Assembly: GCA_024516035.1 (NCBI GenBank)
Contig: CM044958.1
Location: 3,366,832 to 3,430,831 of the forward strand
Direction of reading: 5' to 3'
Source: Bactericera cockerelli
Taxonomy: Eukaryota > Arthropoda > Insecta > Hemiptera > Triozidae
Length of the DNA: 64,000 nt
Made by a program: the position numbers and the translations under genes. This document shows, one piece after another, positions 1 through 9,639 of the stretch. The notes beneath the pieces are model-generated. The model was not told where the DNA came from, did no database searches, and saw only the letters and a program-made list of their open reading frames with translations. Numbering within the stretch: position 1 is the stretch's first letter; every line of letters begins with the position of its first letter.

Positions 1-107
1 TCGATTTCAAGGTTCTAAAAATAGTATTTTAGAAAAAACTCAGTACAATTTTGGGGCCCCGCGCCTCGAAAATGCCAAGGGCCCCGCGCAGCCTTAATCC
101 AGCACTG
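1..107 (+). mobile_element. hAT-type DNA transposon, right end only (cut by window start)
   Basis: The sequence ends with gccttaatccagcactg at 91-107. Its reverse complement starts CAGTGCTGGATTAAGG, a terminal form common in hAT elements. Two GC-rich gggccccgcgc blocks (about 53-63 and 79-89) stand out from the AT-rich flank. The left end lies outside the window, so the 8-bp target duplication, which should begin at about 108 (ggtctgtg), cannot be confirmed. Confidence 0.5.
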
Positions 108-985
108 GGTCTGTGTGTCTGTCAGTCTCTTCTATGATTTTCATCTCAGTTTGTTTTCTTCAATTTTCGAAGCATATAAATTTATACTAAAAATATTTCT
201 ATATAAAATTCATCGCACGGCACATACATAATTTGGTTAAAATGATGTCGAAATACAATTTTCCCAAAAATTGGATTTTCTTTTTGACAAGGTCGAAATG
301 CAAAATGTGACCTTAGGTTTGACATCCTTCATATTTCTTCCACAATCTAAACTCCTAACTCTCAACAGCACTCCCTGCTTTGCATAAAACCACTTCTGCC
401 CTCTTTAAACTTGTATTTCTTACCAACCCCAGGATCATTCTTCAAGTAGAACATACTTATTCTTGAAAGTTGAAAAGAGTTGGAAAAAAGTTGCTTGAAA
501 AAAGAAAAAAAAAAAAAGAAAAAGGAAAAAAAGTCCTTAATAATAATAATAATAATAATAATAACAGTCCTTGATAAGATATCTTTTCTACTTTTAGTTT
601 CGTCTTCTAGTTCTCATAACTTGAGATTCTTTTTCAGTTTCCCTTTTCTTAATTAAAACGAACAAAATATAGATAATAGAAAAAAAAATTGACTCAAAAA
701 GATTCAGAAACATGAAATCAACGAGGGTTTTTCAATCTTCTGGAGAGGGTAAAACATCTAGAAAATTATTATTAAAGAAAACATTAAAAAAGTAGAAAAT
801 GTCAGATATTTTTAGTAGTTTCTTGTGATACTTTACTTTACAAAATCTTTTAGAATTTACATACACTTTTTTACTATTTGTTAATATTAACACTAAACCA
901 AATACATGGAAGGTTTTAAATTACAAAAGGTATCTTTACTGATTTAGCTGCTCTAGTTGATATTGTAGTCGTGGAATCTTCACGA
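108..985. other. AT-rich intergenic sequence with (TAA)n
   Basis: No gene is seen. The stretch holds an A-rich tract at about 497-530 and a (TAA)n microsatellite at 539-565. The rest is AT-rich sequence with stops in all frames. Confidence 0.7.
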
Positions 986-986
986 A

Positions 987-1193
987 AGATATTAGTTTTG
1001 ACATCTCCACTAAACACTGAACACTGAACATAGTAGTTTTGTTATTGGTATCTCCACTAAAGACAGTAGTTTTGGCATTTCCACTGAAGATAGTAGTTTT
1101 GACCATCCAAAGATGGTAGTTTTGACTTATCGACTGAATATAGTAATTTTGACATCTCTACTGAAGATAGTAGTTTTGGCAGTTCCACTCAAT
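987..1193 (+). repeat. Degenerate 28-bp minisatellite
   Basis: About seven units of roughly 25-30 bp, each built on agtagttttg followed by a 'catctccactgaagat'-like half. Units differ by substitutions and small indels, so the array is old. No open frame spans it. Confidence 0.85.
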
Positions 1194-1241
1194 ATCACCC
1201 AGTATGAAATCACATCTAACATTTGTCACACCCCATAAATA

Positions 1242-1265
1242 CCCCCCCCCCCCCCCCCCCCCCCC
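1242..1265. repeat. Poly(C) tract
   Basis: 24 uninterrupted C residues. It is followed by C/T-rich sequence to about 1660 containing many tctctctt runs. No gene is seen from 1266 to 1950. Confidence 0.9.
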
Positions 1266-1954
1266 AACATCAAATCTCAACTCATCATTTTACTTTATTC
1301 TAAACGCCCCCAGCCATATTTTAGACACTAAAATTCTCCCCATTTTCTTTTTCAAAAGATTGATTTTCATCTAAATTTGCCGAAAATTTCGTCTCAACAA
1401 TTTTCGTATTTCACACCGCCATTTTTCTCCGTTTATCTTCTTTTCTCTTTCTCACTCTTTTTCTTTCTTTATTTTTGTCCCTCTCTCTTTCATTCTCTCT
1501 CTTTCTCCGCATTCCATTACATTCCTATCTATTTTTTCTAGATTTCTCTATATCATCGACTTGAATATCATACCACCCTGTCTCTATCTCTCCTTTTCTC
1601 TCTCTTTTCTCTACTCTTATCTCCATTCTCCATCCTCTTATTATTTTATAAACGAACGACTAATACAAGATGTCACTCTTGCTGACTGCAAGGAAGGCCA
1701 GACAGATAATGTCTGATTGTCAATATCTGAATGTTATCGGGTTTGTATGGGTCAGCAGTAAAATTTTGTGGCTGCATTGACAGCTATCCAGGTATTTGTT
1801 GATATTTATGTCCTTTGATTTATTATACTATTGGATTAATTTTAATTATATATTCTAAACTTATATATTCTTTTATTGTTATTAGAAACATTGTGTTTAA
1901 GTTTGCACAAATAGCACAAAATAGCACAAATCAAACAGTAAAAAAACGAGGGAT

Positions 1955-2145
1955 TCAGAGCCTTTTAAAAAATTGTAGCCATAACACAGCAGCTACTGTA
2001 GAGTCCAACTGTCTGTGTTGTATGAGCCTCTTCTGATGGGCGAGAAGAGAAGTCACACAATACTTCTCATTCAGGAGCTGGGTCAATGTCTCAATGTGTC
2101 CCTTACAAACAACTGTAACCTATTTAGGAATACACATTTTCGTCG
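1955..2145 (-). mobile_element. SINE family D fragment (diverged)
   Basis: It matches the family D body: the cagctactgtaga block, then gatgggcgagaag, then cccttacaaacaactgtaac, then ttcgtcggt, the order seen at 4673-4918. The tRNA-like head is missing and the copy carries many substitutions. A short open frame over its left part is only the SINE. Confidence 0.7.
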
Positions 2146-2335
2146 GTTCTAGGGTTTCTAACTGATCATGTTTGAAATGGACATTGACCCTTGCTGACTG
2201 ATGTCGAAAATGTTCTCGAGCTTTGGAATGAGTGTTTCTCCTGTTAATTTGTTGTTGCTTATCGCCTCACATCGACTACCAAGCATGGGTATGTGGTCAA
2301 GGCGTCGATGTAAACAATCTAGTGCATTCCAAATT

Positions 2336-2458
2336 CATGAGTTTTTTCCTTATGTGACCTCTTAATAAGATTCTGAGGTTTACCTGGAAGAAAATGCTTT
2401 AACCATTAACCCCGCCTGGTTACCATCCACTAAAGAGTATTATTATTATTATTCTTTC
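2336..2458 (+). mobile_element. SINE family C tail fragment
   Basis: It holds the 3' part of family C: catgagttttttcct, a ttctgaggttta segment, agaaaatgcttt, and ggttaccatccactaaagag followed by (TAT)n. The tRNA-like head is absent. From 2146 to 2335 nothing recognisable is seen. Confidence 0.65.
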
Positions 2459-2606
2459 TCTGTTGTTTTGGGGAAACAAAAGGGAAGTTTGTTTTGTCTT
2501 ACATATTTATATTAGCGTATTGTGGTTCCCGTCTTTGTAGGGACATTGAATCCATACTTCTAACAGTACAAAGCATTTATGTATAAAATGTTATACATTT
2601 CATAGC

Positions 2607-2747
2607 ACCGACCTCAGCTTGATCGATAAGATGGCGAACTTCTAACTTGGAGGTCGGTGGTTCAAGTCCGGTTTCAGCGTAGATTTAGTAAAGCTAGTTT
2701 GAGTAGTTGTGATATCACGAAAGTTATTAAAACAAATATGATAACTA
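2607..2747 (+). mobile_element. SINE family A, full copy with target duplication
   Basis: A tRNA-derived head (gcttgatcgataagatggc, a box A position, and ggtggttcaagtccgg, a box B position) is followed by a family-specific body (tcagcgtagatttagtaaag, gatatcacgaaagt). It is flanked by a 14-bp direct repeat with one mismatch: ttatacatttcata at 2591-2604 and ttatacattttata at 2748-2761. That is the target duplication expected of LINE-driven retroposition. Confidence 0.85.
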
Positions 2748-2818
2748 TTATACATTTTATACGTCCCTTTTCTGCTCCATTGTAATAGCTGGAAGAAGGA
2801 ATAAGACCCAACTTAAAA

Positions 2819-3022
2819 AAAAAAAAAAGATGAGTGTTTTACAGCCTTTTTTATTTCGTAGCCATGAAACAGGAGCTACTGTAGACGCTTGTGGTCTGTG
2901 TTGTAGCTTGCCCATCCCGTAGTATGCCTCCCCTCTGATGGGCGAGAAGTGACACGGAGGTTCGAACCCGGGACCTCCCGCATGGCAAGCGAGTGCTGAA
3001 CTACTGAGCTATTCGTGCGCTC
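2819..3022 (-). mobile_element. SINE family D with tRNA-like head
   Basis: Read on the minus strand it starts with a tRNA-like head (aatagctcagtagttcagca as box A region, cccgggttcgaacc as box B). It continues with cttctcgcccatcagagggg, then the body with ctacagtagctcctgtttca, and ends in an A-rich tail (2819-2829 as T on the minus strand). Compared with the copy at 4673-4918 it lacks about 65 bp after box B. Confidence 0.85.
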
Positions 3023-3568
3023 AATAGATTCGAGAGAGTGCTTCTTCTTCAAAGCAAAAGATACTTACTTGACAGACTTTGCTCTTTTTGCTGGAGCCTC
3101 AACATAAGCCACGTCAGGGCCCTGGTTAGTGTTTTCTAGAAACTTTATGCAGAATGTATTTGAAAGCCTTTAATCAAAATTTCAACCCAAATAAGACATT
3201 AAAACTTTCTCTCTCACTTCTCTTTTTCAATTGATTAGTGAAAAGGGATTAAAATTTCACAGCATGACGACGAAAAAGGAGCATAAAAAGTGTCCTTCGA
3301 TTAGGGGCGGATTTTGTATTTTGAACTTCGGAAATAATGTAAATATGTACACAGTTTTTTTTTTTTTTTTTTTTTGAGATGAACTTTTTTCTTTTCTTTT
3401 CAAACATTTTCTAGTGATAAAATTCAAATTTACATATTTTTTTTTTATTTTGAAAATTATTATTTGTATTTCTTAACTGTCGTATATCATTTTTAAATTT
3501 ATGTATATTGGGTTATTCCCGTTTAATAAACGAAATAAATATGTGTATATTATATCATCCAAATGACA
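3023..3568. other. AT-rich sequence with poly(T)
   Basis: No gene is seen. A poly(T) run lies at 3355-3375. The rest is AT-rich and shows no family shared with other parts of the window. Confidence 0.7.
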
Positions 3569-3581
3569 AAAAAAAGTAGAA

Positions 3582-3735
3582 AAAGTTTAAAGTTATCATA
3601 TTTGTGTTAATCACTTTCGTGATATCACAACTACTCAAACTCGCTTTTACAAAATCTACTCTGAAACCAGGACTCAAACCACCGACCTCCAGGTTACAAA
3701 TCCGCTGCCTTATCGATGAAGCTACTGAGGTTGGT
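3582..3735 (-). mobile_element. SINE family A with 12-bp target duplication
   Basis: Minus-strand copy: the body (tgatatcacaactactcaaa as read on plus) precedes the head (caccgacctcc, ttatcgatgaagctactgag). The 12-bp repeat aaaaaagtagaa occurs at 3570-3581 and 3736-3747 and brackets the element. An 88-codon open frame over it is not a gene. Confidence 0.85.
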
Positions 3736-4020
3736 AAAAAAGTAGAACAAATAGTTTGTTCTACTTTTGTTATTGTTCTGTACTGTTATTTGTTTTGTTG
3801 TTGTTGTAACCAACTAGGCTATTATGGATGGGTGGTAGTACCTAATGATCTTCAGCCAATTTTAGTTTAAATAAACTCGTCCTGAACCACCATATTTCTA
3901 TCTATGATCAATTGATCAACCATCGTGAGAACTTGGGCTTTTGCATAATCAGCCATTTAACCCTTGGAAAAACTGTGAGGTAGCTTGAATTCTTAGGGTT
4001 GGCTAGTCTGTTCTCTATTT

Positions 4021-4167
4021 AGGTTAGTCAAGTGGTTAACGCGTTAGTCTGGTAATCCAGGTAGCGCAGGGATCCGTTGGTTCGAATCCCACCCAGTGCA
4101 TCCATTTTTTCTCATTAACTTGAGCTTGTGACCACATTCATGATAAAAAAAAAAAAAAAAAAAAAAA
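4021..4167 (+). mobile_element. SINE family C head with poly(A)
   Basis: A tRNA-like head (agtcaagtggttaacgcg for box A; gttggttcgaatcccaccc for box B) runs into gtgcatcc, a short body (cttgagcttgtgaccac) and a 23-nt poly(A) at 4145-4167. The usual C tail is replaced by poly(A), so this copy is 3'-shortened. Confidence 0.8.
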
Positions 4168-4212
4168 TATCAACAACATTGAAATTGGAGCAATTTTTTT
4201 TTATACAAAAAA

Positions 4213-4260
4213 CGAACACAAGAATTCCGATTTATAATTTTAGAAATTTCTCGGAAGTAA
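4213..4260. repeat. Dispersed palindrome family Q, diverged copy
   Basis: It reads attccgatttataattttagaa and then atttctcggaagt, an imperfect form of the palindrome at 9285-9320 and 60081-60117, and keeps the flanking gaacaca. Three copies in 64 kb indicate a dispersed element end rather than a chance hairpin. Confidence 0.65.
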
Positions 4261-4670
4261 AATCACAATTTTTTTATTTTCGACGGCACTGCTTTCGAAA
4301 AAAAGATAAACAAGCGTCATCCCCGGAGGTAAATTTTAAAGTGAGGGGCACTTAATATTTCCATTTTAGAGCACTTAAATTTGCGAACCTCTCAATTAGG
4401 GCGCTAATATATTAGATTGCACTGGTGGGGATGCCTCCATAGCCCCGAGGAATTTGCACTATCGGAATTGATTGGAAACCCTTTCCTGGTCCAGGAAAAT
4501 ACAGGGCCGGTTTCAAGAAAACTTTTAAAAAAAAAAGTTACGACATCAACAATTGTTACATTGGTACATTCTTCTCTGGACTTTATGTATGATAGACAGT
4601 TTATATGATTTATTATTAAGTATCGAATAAAGTGGCCATGCGGTTAATTGTGCATGAAGACGTTAAAACA
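4261..4670. other. Unassigned sequence
   Basis: No gene is seen. It contains a moderately GC-richer patch (about 4310-4510) matching no other family in this window. Confidence 0.5.
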
Positions 4671-4672
4671 GA

Positions 4673-4918
4673 TTTTTTTTTTTTTTTAGAGATGAGTGTA
4701 TCAATTTTTTTTAATACGTAGCCATGAAACAGGAGCTACTGTAGACGCGTGTGGTCTGTGTTGTAGCTTGCTCATCCCGTAGTCTGCCTCCCCTCTGATG
4801 GGCGAGAAGAGACACAATACTTCCCAAACAACTGTAACCAAATTAAAATTACAAATTTTTGTCGGTACGGGGAATCGAACCCGGGACCTTCCGCATGGCA
4901 AGGCAGTGCTTAACCATT
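4673..4918 (-). mobile_element. SINE family D, longest form
   Basis: On the minus strand: tRNA-like head with box B cgggttcgattccccgtacc, then aaatttgtaattttaattt, an aactgtttgggaagtattgt segment, the cagaggggaggcaga block, ctacagtagctcctgtttca, and a T/A-rich tail (4673-4687 poly(T) on plus). This copy defines the segment missing at 2819-3022. Open frames on both strands here come from the SINE. Confidence 0.85.
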
Positions 4919-4956
4919 GTTTATATAAGTGGTTAATAATAATCTCTTTAACATTT

Positions 4957-5030
4957 TGGTCATTCAAGACGGAGGTTATACCCTCCATTCCGCTGGAAAC
5001 TCACAAACCTGCTATTCATATTAATCACAG
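4957..5030 (-). mobile_element. SINE E/F core fragment
   Basis: The plus strand reads cattcaagacggaggttata, ccctccattccgctggaaac, tcacaaacctgctat. This is the reverse complement of the core domain found in the E element at 20520 and the F element at 27385. No head is present. Confidence 0.7.
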
Positions 5031-5218
5031 CCAAGCAGCACGGTCCATGAATTCTTCAGGAAACTACCATATTAGAATTTGGACTATTTTTTATTAGACA
5101 ACGCCAATCTTTTGTACTGATTTGTGCTAGCACCATTTCCGAGGAATTCAATTTTTGTTGCCAAAATATTTTTATATTTTCGCCACACCGGGCTAAGGAC
5201 CAGATTATCTCTCTTGAA

Positions 5219-5600
5219 TTAGCATAACCCGCTGTCTGTGTTGAGAGAGGGGGGCTTGAACTGAAGGGGTAGAGGGGGGACGGGGGTGCACTCTATTAGA
5301 CACTAGACGCGCTTAGCATAGGAGAAAGAGGGGGGGTGACTAAATAATCATATATGGGGGCGGGGGGTTCTAATTTCTCATTCACACTGGGCGCGATTAG
5401 CAAAAGAGAGAGGGGGGGAGGGGTCGAATAAACTGCTATCTTGTAGAGTAGAAAGGGGGGGGGGGAAATAAGGTACTGAGGCGAGGAGGAGGAGGAGGAA
5501 GAGGAGGAGGTGTAAAGGGCACGATTAGCATTACAATGAGAAAAAGTCTGCCCTGGGGAAACTGGCGTAAACACTTTACCTAATGTTTTATTTTTCACTT
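5219..5600 (+). repeat. Degenerate G-rich tandem repeat
   Basis: Four loose units of about 80-130 bp pair a g(c/a)gc-attagca-like motif (5219, 5311, 5389, 5518) with runs of 6-10 G (for example 5249-5254, 5331-5337, 5413-5420, 5455-5465). A (GGA)n patch lies at 5482-5510. The G runs could form quadruplexes on the plus strand. An antisense open frame of 107 codons is proline/serine-rich only because of the G runs. Confidence 0.65.
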
Positions 5601-5624
5601 GTAAACACGCCGCGCTCAAAAAAC

Positions 5625-5934
5625 TCGTTCACTTGGATTTCAAAAACACATATATTATATTTTCAATTTCATTCCGACTGACTCGAAAAAATATTGAAAA
5701 AAAATTCATACAATTTTTTTTGGTGGGATTAAAATTTTGAACAGAAAAAATGTAGGCAGTTCTATCGATTAATCACCTAAAGACCTAAATTATATGAAAA
5801 AAATTGTTTTGTCTCCTCTCGCTCATCAACAAAGTGGTATACTTCAAGATAATTCAGGACTTAGCTACCTTGATTGTAGGCCAAGTAGTCTCATAGTTTC
5901 AAATAAAGAACGGATATTGACCCAATACTCAAAT
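5625..5934. other. AT-rich sequence, nothing recognised
   Basis: No open frame, repeat family or RNA-like structure is seen here. Confidence 0.6.
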
Positions 5935-5935
5935 G

Positions 5936-6077
5936 GGAAGTAATGTGTCATTTCTCGGCCATCAGAGGGGAAGCATGGGCACGCGACAACACAGACTATA
6001 CAAGTGTCTAGAATAGAATAACTGCTGCTTTATGGCTACGAATTAAGAAGGCTGTGAAACACTCATCTTTTCAAAAC
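5936..6077 (+). mobile_element. SINE family D, head-truncated
   Basis: It keeps gggaagtaatgtgtcatttc, catcagaggggaagcat, acaacacagact, tttatggctacgaatt and ctgtgaaacactcatctttt, in family D order, but no tRNA-like head. It is 5'-truncated, as typical of retroposed copies. Confidence 0.75.
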
Positions 6078-6320
6078 CAAAAACGAACCTGAGTGTACCT
6101 AAGCATATTTCTAGGTACATATTGTGTGTTTCTGCTCAAGTATTTTTTTGAAGAGTGAAAGTCCAATACATATACACTGTAAATACCTACTCGTAAATGC
6201 AGGAACATATTATCATTTATCTACCAATACCATACTCACATACTCATAAATGACATAAATCATACTTCAGATCAGCCCACTACACACTATTGTATAGTAC
6301 ACTAACTAGTATATATTATA

Positions 6321-6509
6321 CAGAATCCGCCGAAAAACTGAGAAACTCGAAATATCTAGAGAATGGATTTAAATTTTGAATGTACGATAGTAGAGAAAAG
6401 CTTTCCACCTCGATATTATGGTACAGGAGAAAAAACATTTACAAAAAAAAGTAATCCGTTCTCTAGATATTTCGAGTGGCTCCTTTTTTTTTGGCGGACC
6501 CTGTGTATA
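6321..6509. mobile_element. Foldback MITE with long terminal inverted repeats
   Basis: The left arm (6321-6367) starts cagaatccgccgaaaaac and ends actcgaaatatctagagaat. The right arm (6454-6503) is its inverted copy (ctctagatatttcgagtggc, ggcggaccctg). About 23 bp of the inner arms match with one mismatch, and the outer ccgcc blocks also pair. Only about 85 bp lie between the arms. Flanking tata on both sides suggests a TA-type target as in Tc1/mariner relatives, but the superfamily is not proven. Confidence 0.75.
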
Positions 6510-6761
6510 GTTGGAGGATATGTTCCTACACTAGAGAACATAAAACACATCGCCCGCGCTGTACCTTCAAACCATCGGGTATTAAAGAATCACTGAAGCT
6601 TAAGTAAGCCCAAATCCGAGAGCGGGGGTTTCGCCTGACGGGTTTTATGATGTGGATAGGTGGAGAGGCGTGCTGGAAAGCGGAAGAGGAGAGATAAGAG
6701 ACAGCGCTGTCGGGATGGTGGAGCTGACTGGGAGATGGCGGTGTGAGGGTTCGATTCTATT

Positions 6762-6885
6762 AATAATAATAATTCTCTTCAGTGCATGGTAACCACCAGG
6801 CGAGGTTAATTCTCAAAGCATTTTCTACCACCTAACCCTTAGAGTCTTATTATTATGTGGTCACAAACTCAAATTGATGAGGTTC
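6762..6885 (-). mobile_element. SINE family C tail fragment
   Basis: The plus strand reads ggtaaccaccaggcgaggtt, caaagcattttctaccacct, ttattattatgtggtcacaa. This is the reverse complement of the C body seen complete at 42133-42338. The head is missing. Upstream (6600-6761) is unassigned sequence with one isolated box-B-like gagggttcgattc. Confidence 0.75.
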
Positions 6886-6929
6886 AGAAATCTCGCCTTA
6901 CGTATATTCCATCTTTGCTGGGGTTTCTT

Positions 6930-6991
6930 GGAAATTTGGGGGGAAGGGGGGGGGGTTGTCCCCAAATCCCCCCCCCCTGGCTACGCCACTG
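6930..6991 (+). mobile_element. hAT-like right end with G/C hairpin
   Basis: The end ggctacgccactg (reverse complement CAGTGGCGTAGCC) is a terminal form frequent in hAT elements. Just inside it a run of C (6968-6977) can pair with the run of G at 6942-6955 across ttgtccccaaat. The matching left end was not found. Confidence 0.5.
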
Positions 6992-7080
6992 GCTGCAGCT
7001 TTAGTAGAGCTACCAGTCAGTTTTGTGATGCCAGATACGAAATCTCTGAGGAAAGTACAACATAACTACAACTACAACAC

Positions 7081-7255
7081 CCAGCAGTCTGGCTTGGGGA
7101 CTATACACAGGGAGTAGACCAGCACTGGCTCGGGTCTGGGGGCCCTTGTCAATCATTAGCCTCCTTGTAGATGTAAAGACGGTGGGAGAAGTGCTGAGTC
7201 ATTCCTTCACTGTCTGGCTACCATCGTTCACGATGACGCCACCCTATGATGATGA
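7081..7255 (+). mobile_element. Repeat family J, copy with one 5' monomer
   Basis: It starts with one 38-bp monomer (cagtctggcttggggactat, acagggagtagaccag). It runs through ggcccttgtcaat and gtaaagacggtgggagaagt, and ends in a small hairpin (catcgttcacgatg) plus (ATG)n. The same order is seen at 48640, 61915 and 63338. It encodes nothing. Confidence 0.8.
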
Positions 7256-7339
7256 TATTTCATTTGAGTGGTCGATAAGTGCAACTGTGCATTGCATATT
7301 TATGAGCAGAGTATAGCGTGATCTGACGTGTACCAGTGT

Positions 7340-7413
7340 ACCTGTTACATGGGTCGCGGGGTGATTGGGAATATCAAATGGGGTCGTGAGTCCGAAAAGG
7401 TTGAGAACCACTG
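7340..7413 (+). mobile_element. hAT-like right-end fragment
   Basis: The segment gggtcgcggggtgattggga ... ggttgagaaccactg ends with the reverse complement of CAGTGGTTCTCAACC, a well-known hAT terminus. The left terminus was not found, so the copy is partial. Confidence 0.6.
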
Positions 7414-7429
7414 CCCTCTCTGCAGAAAC

Positions 7430-7504
7430 TAATAATCGCAAATTCACTGTTGCTAGATAGGATTTATCTAATCTTATTTGGAGGAGCGGCTCCTGTTTTT
7501 GACA
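7430..7504. repeat. Dispersed repeat family AA, copy 1
   Basis: Shares ctgttgctagata, tctaatcttatttgg-like and the palindromic ggagcggctcctgtttttga with 50861-50932. The ggagc-g-gctcc core can form a small hairpin. Nature unknown; it may be an end of a larger element. Confidence 0.6.
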
Positions 7505-7920
7505 CCATCCTATGAGGGTAATTAGAGTTTACACAAGTTAGAGGAGAGGTGCGAAGAGTTGGCAAGGGAAAAGCAACGAAAATCAAGATACCCTATAAGA
7601 GCTCGCGCTATAAGGTAATGCAGCTAAAACGTATTATACACACAAATAACGAGATATATTTTGAATTGGCAAGATAGACGTTAAAAAAAAAAAAAAATCG
7701 AGAAAAATGCGAGGGAATATTCTGGGGAATCTAGGAAGAGAAAATCAGGATACCTTAAGGCCCAAGCGGCTGCTAAATGATTCGAGAGTAATGGCAGGCA
7801 AAAATTATGATTATATTTATTTTGCCCTCTGTTTACTCGGAAATAAGGAAAACTCTTTGGCGTGGAAAGCAGGAGAAGGGGGGAGATATGCTTTCGCGCC
7901 TTTATCTAGAGTGTAGAATG
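7505..7920. other. Unassigned sequence
   Basis: No gene is recognised. A poly(A) run lies at about 7684-7697. Short open frames show no codon bias or motif that would support them. Confidence 0.5.
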
Positions 7921-7928
7921 TACTAGAG

Positions 7929-8399
7929 CAGCGGTCGGCAACCTGGGGTCCGCGGACCCCCGGGGGTCCGCGAGAGCTAAATTGGGGGTCCGCGAAGGCA
8001 TTTCAGGATTTAAAAAAAAGAAAAATGGCTCATGATCTCGAATCATAAATTGCATCCGCATGCAAGTCCGAACCTGACTTTTCTCTTGTTTCTCCCGAGT
8101 CTCGGGAATCCCAATTCATAGTGAATGTTTATTAAGTTTAGTTCTCCTTGATTTGTGCGTTAGGTAGGTGGTAGGTATGTGATTAATTTTCTTTTCGTTT
8201 TATTTTTATTTTCGTTTTCTTGTTTCAATAAAGAACCAAATCCATTAAGAATCTTAATAACTATTTACATATCTACCTACTTTTCTTTCATACCACCAAC
8301 ACCCCCCCCCCCCCCCCCCACGCTTTTGTAATGTGGGGGTCCCTTAAAAAATCGAGATAAGCTAGGGGTCCGCGTAGTTCAAAAGGTTGCCGACCGCTG
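7929..8399. mobile_element. hAT MITE 1, complete (471 bp)
   Basis: Terminal inverted repeats of 15 perfect bases: cagcggtcggcaacc at 7929-7943 and its inverse ggttgccgaccgctg at 8385-8399. The 8-bp target duplication tactagag (7921-7928 and 8400-8407) is diagnostic of hAT. Inside, ggggtccgcggacccc is a perfect palindrome and is repeated in variant form near both ends. A poly(C) run lies at 8302-8319. There is no transposase, so it must be mobilised in trans. Confidence 0.92.
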
Positions 8400-8441
8400 T
8401 ACTAGAGTATAGAGTTTACTAGAGTGTAGAGCGTACTAAAG

Positions 8442-8668
8442 CAGCGGTTCCCAACCTTTTTAGCTTGGGGACCCAATGATATTTTTAAAATAATTTTGCG
8501 GCCAACCCCGATTTTGTAATTAATTAATATTTTATCACGACGACCGATTTAATTATACCGTACTTATTTTGCACTATTTTCATATTATTTATTATTATTT
8601 CTTGAGTTTCGGCTAGCATCCGCGGCCCAGTAGCGAGCTGCCAGCGGCCCACCGGTTGGGAACCGCTG
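8442..8668. mobile_element. hAT MITE 2, complete (227 bp)
   Basis: Ends are cagcggttcccaacc at 8442-8456 and ggttgggaaccgctg at 8654-8668. The flanks tactaaag (8434-8441) and tactagag (8669-8676) form an 8-bp target duplication with one mismatch. It is only 42 bp from MITE 1, and the target octamer is nearly the same. Non-coding. Confidence 0.9.
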
Positions 8669-8795
8669 TACTAGAGTGTAGAGTGTATTATATTCGGTAC
8701 TGGAGGAGTTGGAGTAGACTCTAAGCAGATGCTTGTACATGTACATATTAGGAAACTTCTACCTCAAGCTGAAGCAAAAGAGCACAGAGTATAAA

Positions 8796-8936
8796 AAGTT
8801 ATCCTATTTGGGTTGATTACATTTACTCGAAATCGTCTTACTAGAAATATTTACCATACTTAAGACTCGAACCAACATCCTCCAGTTTACGAGTCGACTT
8901 CCAGCGCATTATTGATCGTGCTAGGACTATTATGAA
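8796..8936 (-). mobile_element. SINE family A, strongly diverged
   Basis: It keeps the order of family A on the minus strand (tattt(g)ggttgattac, actcgaaccaacatcctcca, ttattgatcgtgctaggact) at low identity. It is the oldest A copy in the window. Confidence 0.55.
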
Positions 8937-8972
8937 AAATGAGCAATGGGTTGAATACGAAAGAAGTTATTA

Positions 8973-9115
8973 TATTAAATTTGTGTTAATCACTTTCTTG
9001 ATATCACAACTACTCAAACTCGCTTTACTAAATCCACGCTGAAACCGGAACTTGAACCACCGACCTCCACGTTACAAGTCCGCCGCCTTATCGATCATGC
9101 TACTGAGGTCGGTTA
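8973..9115 (-). mobile_element. SINE family A
   Basis: Minus-strand copy with gatatcacaactactcaaac, actaaatccacgctgaaacc, ttgaaccaccgacctcc and cgccgccttatcgatcatgc in the expected order. Box B reads caagttccggttt-like on the minus strand. No clear target duplication. Confidence 0.85.
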
Positions 9116-9284
9116 GAGTTAGATATGATATGAAATTATGCTAATGTAATTAAATTATCAATACCAAACAGATTGAATTCTCTTCGTGAGTACGGCTGTC
9201 ATATTGTGTCTGTAATAGCGTTCATATTATGCATTTTTTCAAACTCACTACCGAGAGGAAGCGTGCCTCTGAAAAAATCATATT

Positions 9285-9320
9285 ACTTCCGAGAAATTTC
9301 TAATATTAGAAATCGGAAGT
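9285..9320. repeat. Palindrome family Q, best copy
   Basis: acttccgag, then the perfect 18-bp palindrome atttctaatattagaaat (9297-9314 region), then cggaagt, so the outer acttccg/cggaagt also pair. It is followed by attgtgttc. The same block lies inverted at 60074-60120 and, diverged, at 4213-4260. Confidence 0.8.
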
Positions 9321-9329
9321 ATTGTGTTC

Positions 9330-9555
9330 TTTTTTTTTTTTCAAGAATCAAAATTGTTGATTATTGAAAATTGCTAATGTAAGACTTCCAATAATTTCAC
9401 AGGATATTAGCATTATTTCTTAGAAATTTGAAAAAACTCTGAAAAATCATATTTTTTTTATTTTCAAGAATCAAAATTGTTGATTCTTGAAAATTGCTAA
9501 TGTACAACTTCCAATAAGTTCACAGACTAGGAACATTATTTCTTAGAATTTTATA
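9330..9555 (+). repeat. 123-bp tandem duplication
   Basis: Copy 1 begins tcaagaatcaaaattgttga at 9341 and copy 2 repeats it at 9464. Both continue with gaaaattgctaatgta, cttccaata and ttcaca, and end with attatttcttagaa. It directly abuts the Q palindrome. Confidence 0.8.
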
Positions 9556-9639
9556 TACTTACCTATAACTCTCAGGCGTATTGAATCGATTTCGTACTGT
9601 AATCTGTGGAGTGATTCAAGAAAAACTGCTACTTTTCGT

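Noticed and set aside
4701..5097. 95- and 99-codon frames on opposite strands
   Set aside because: They translate SINE D and an E/F core fragment.
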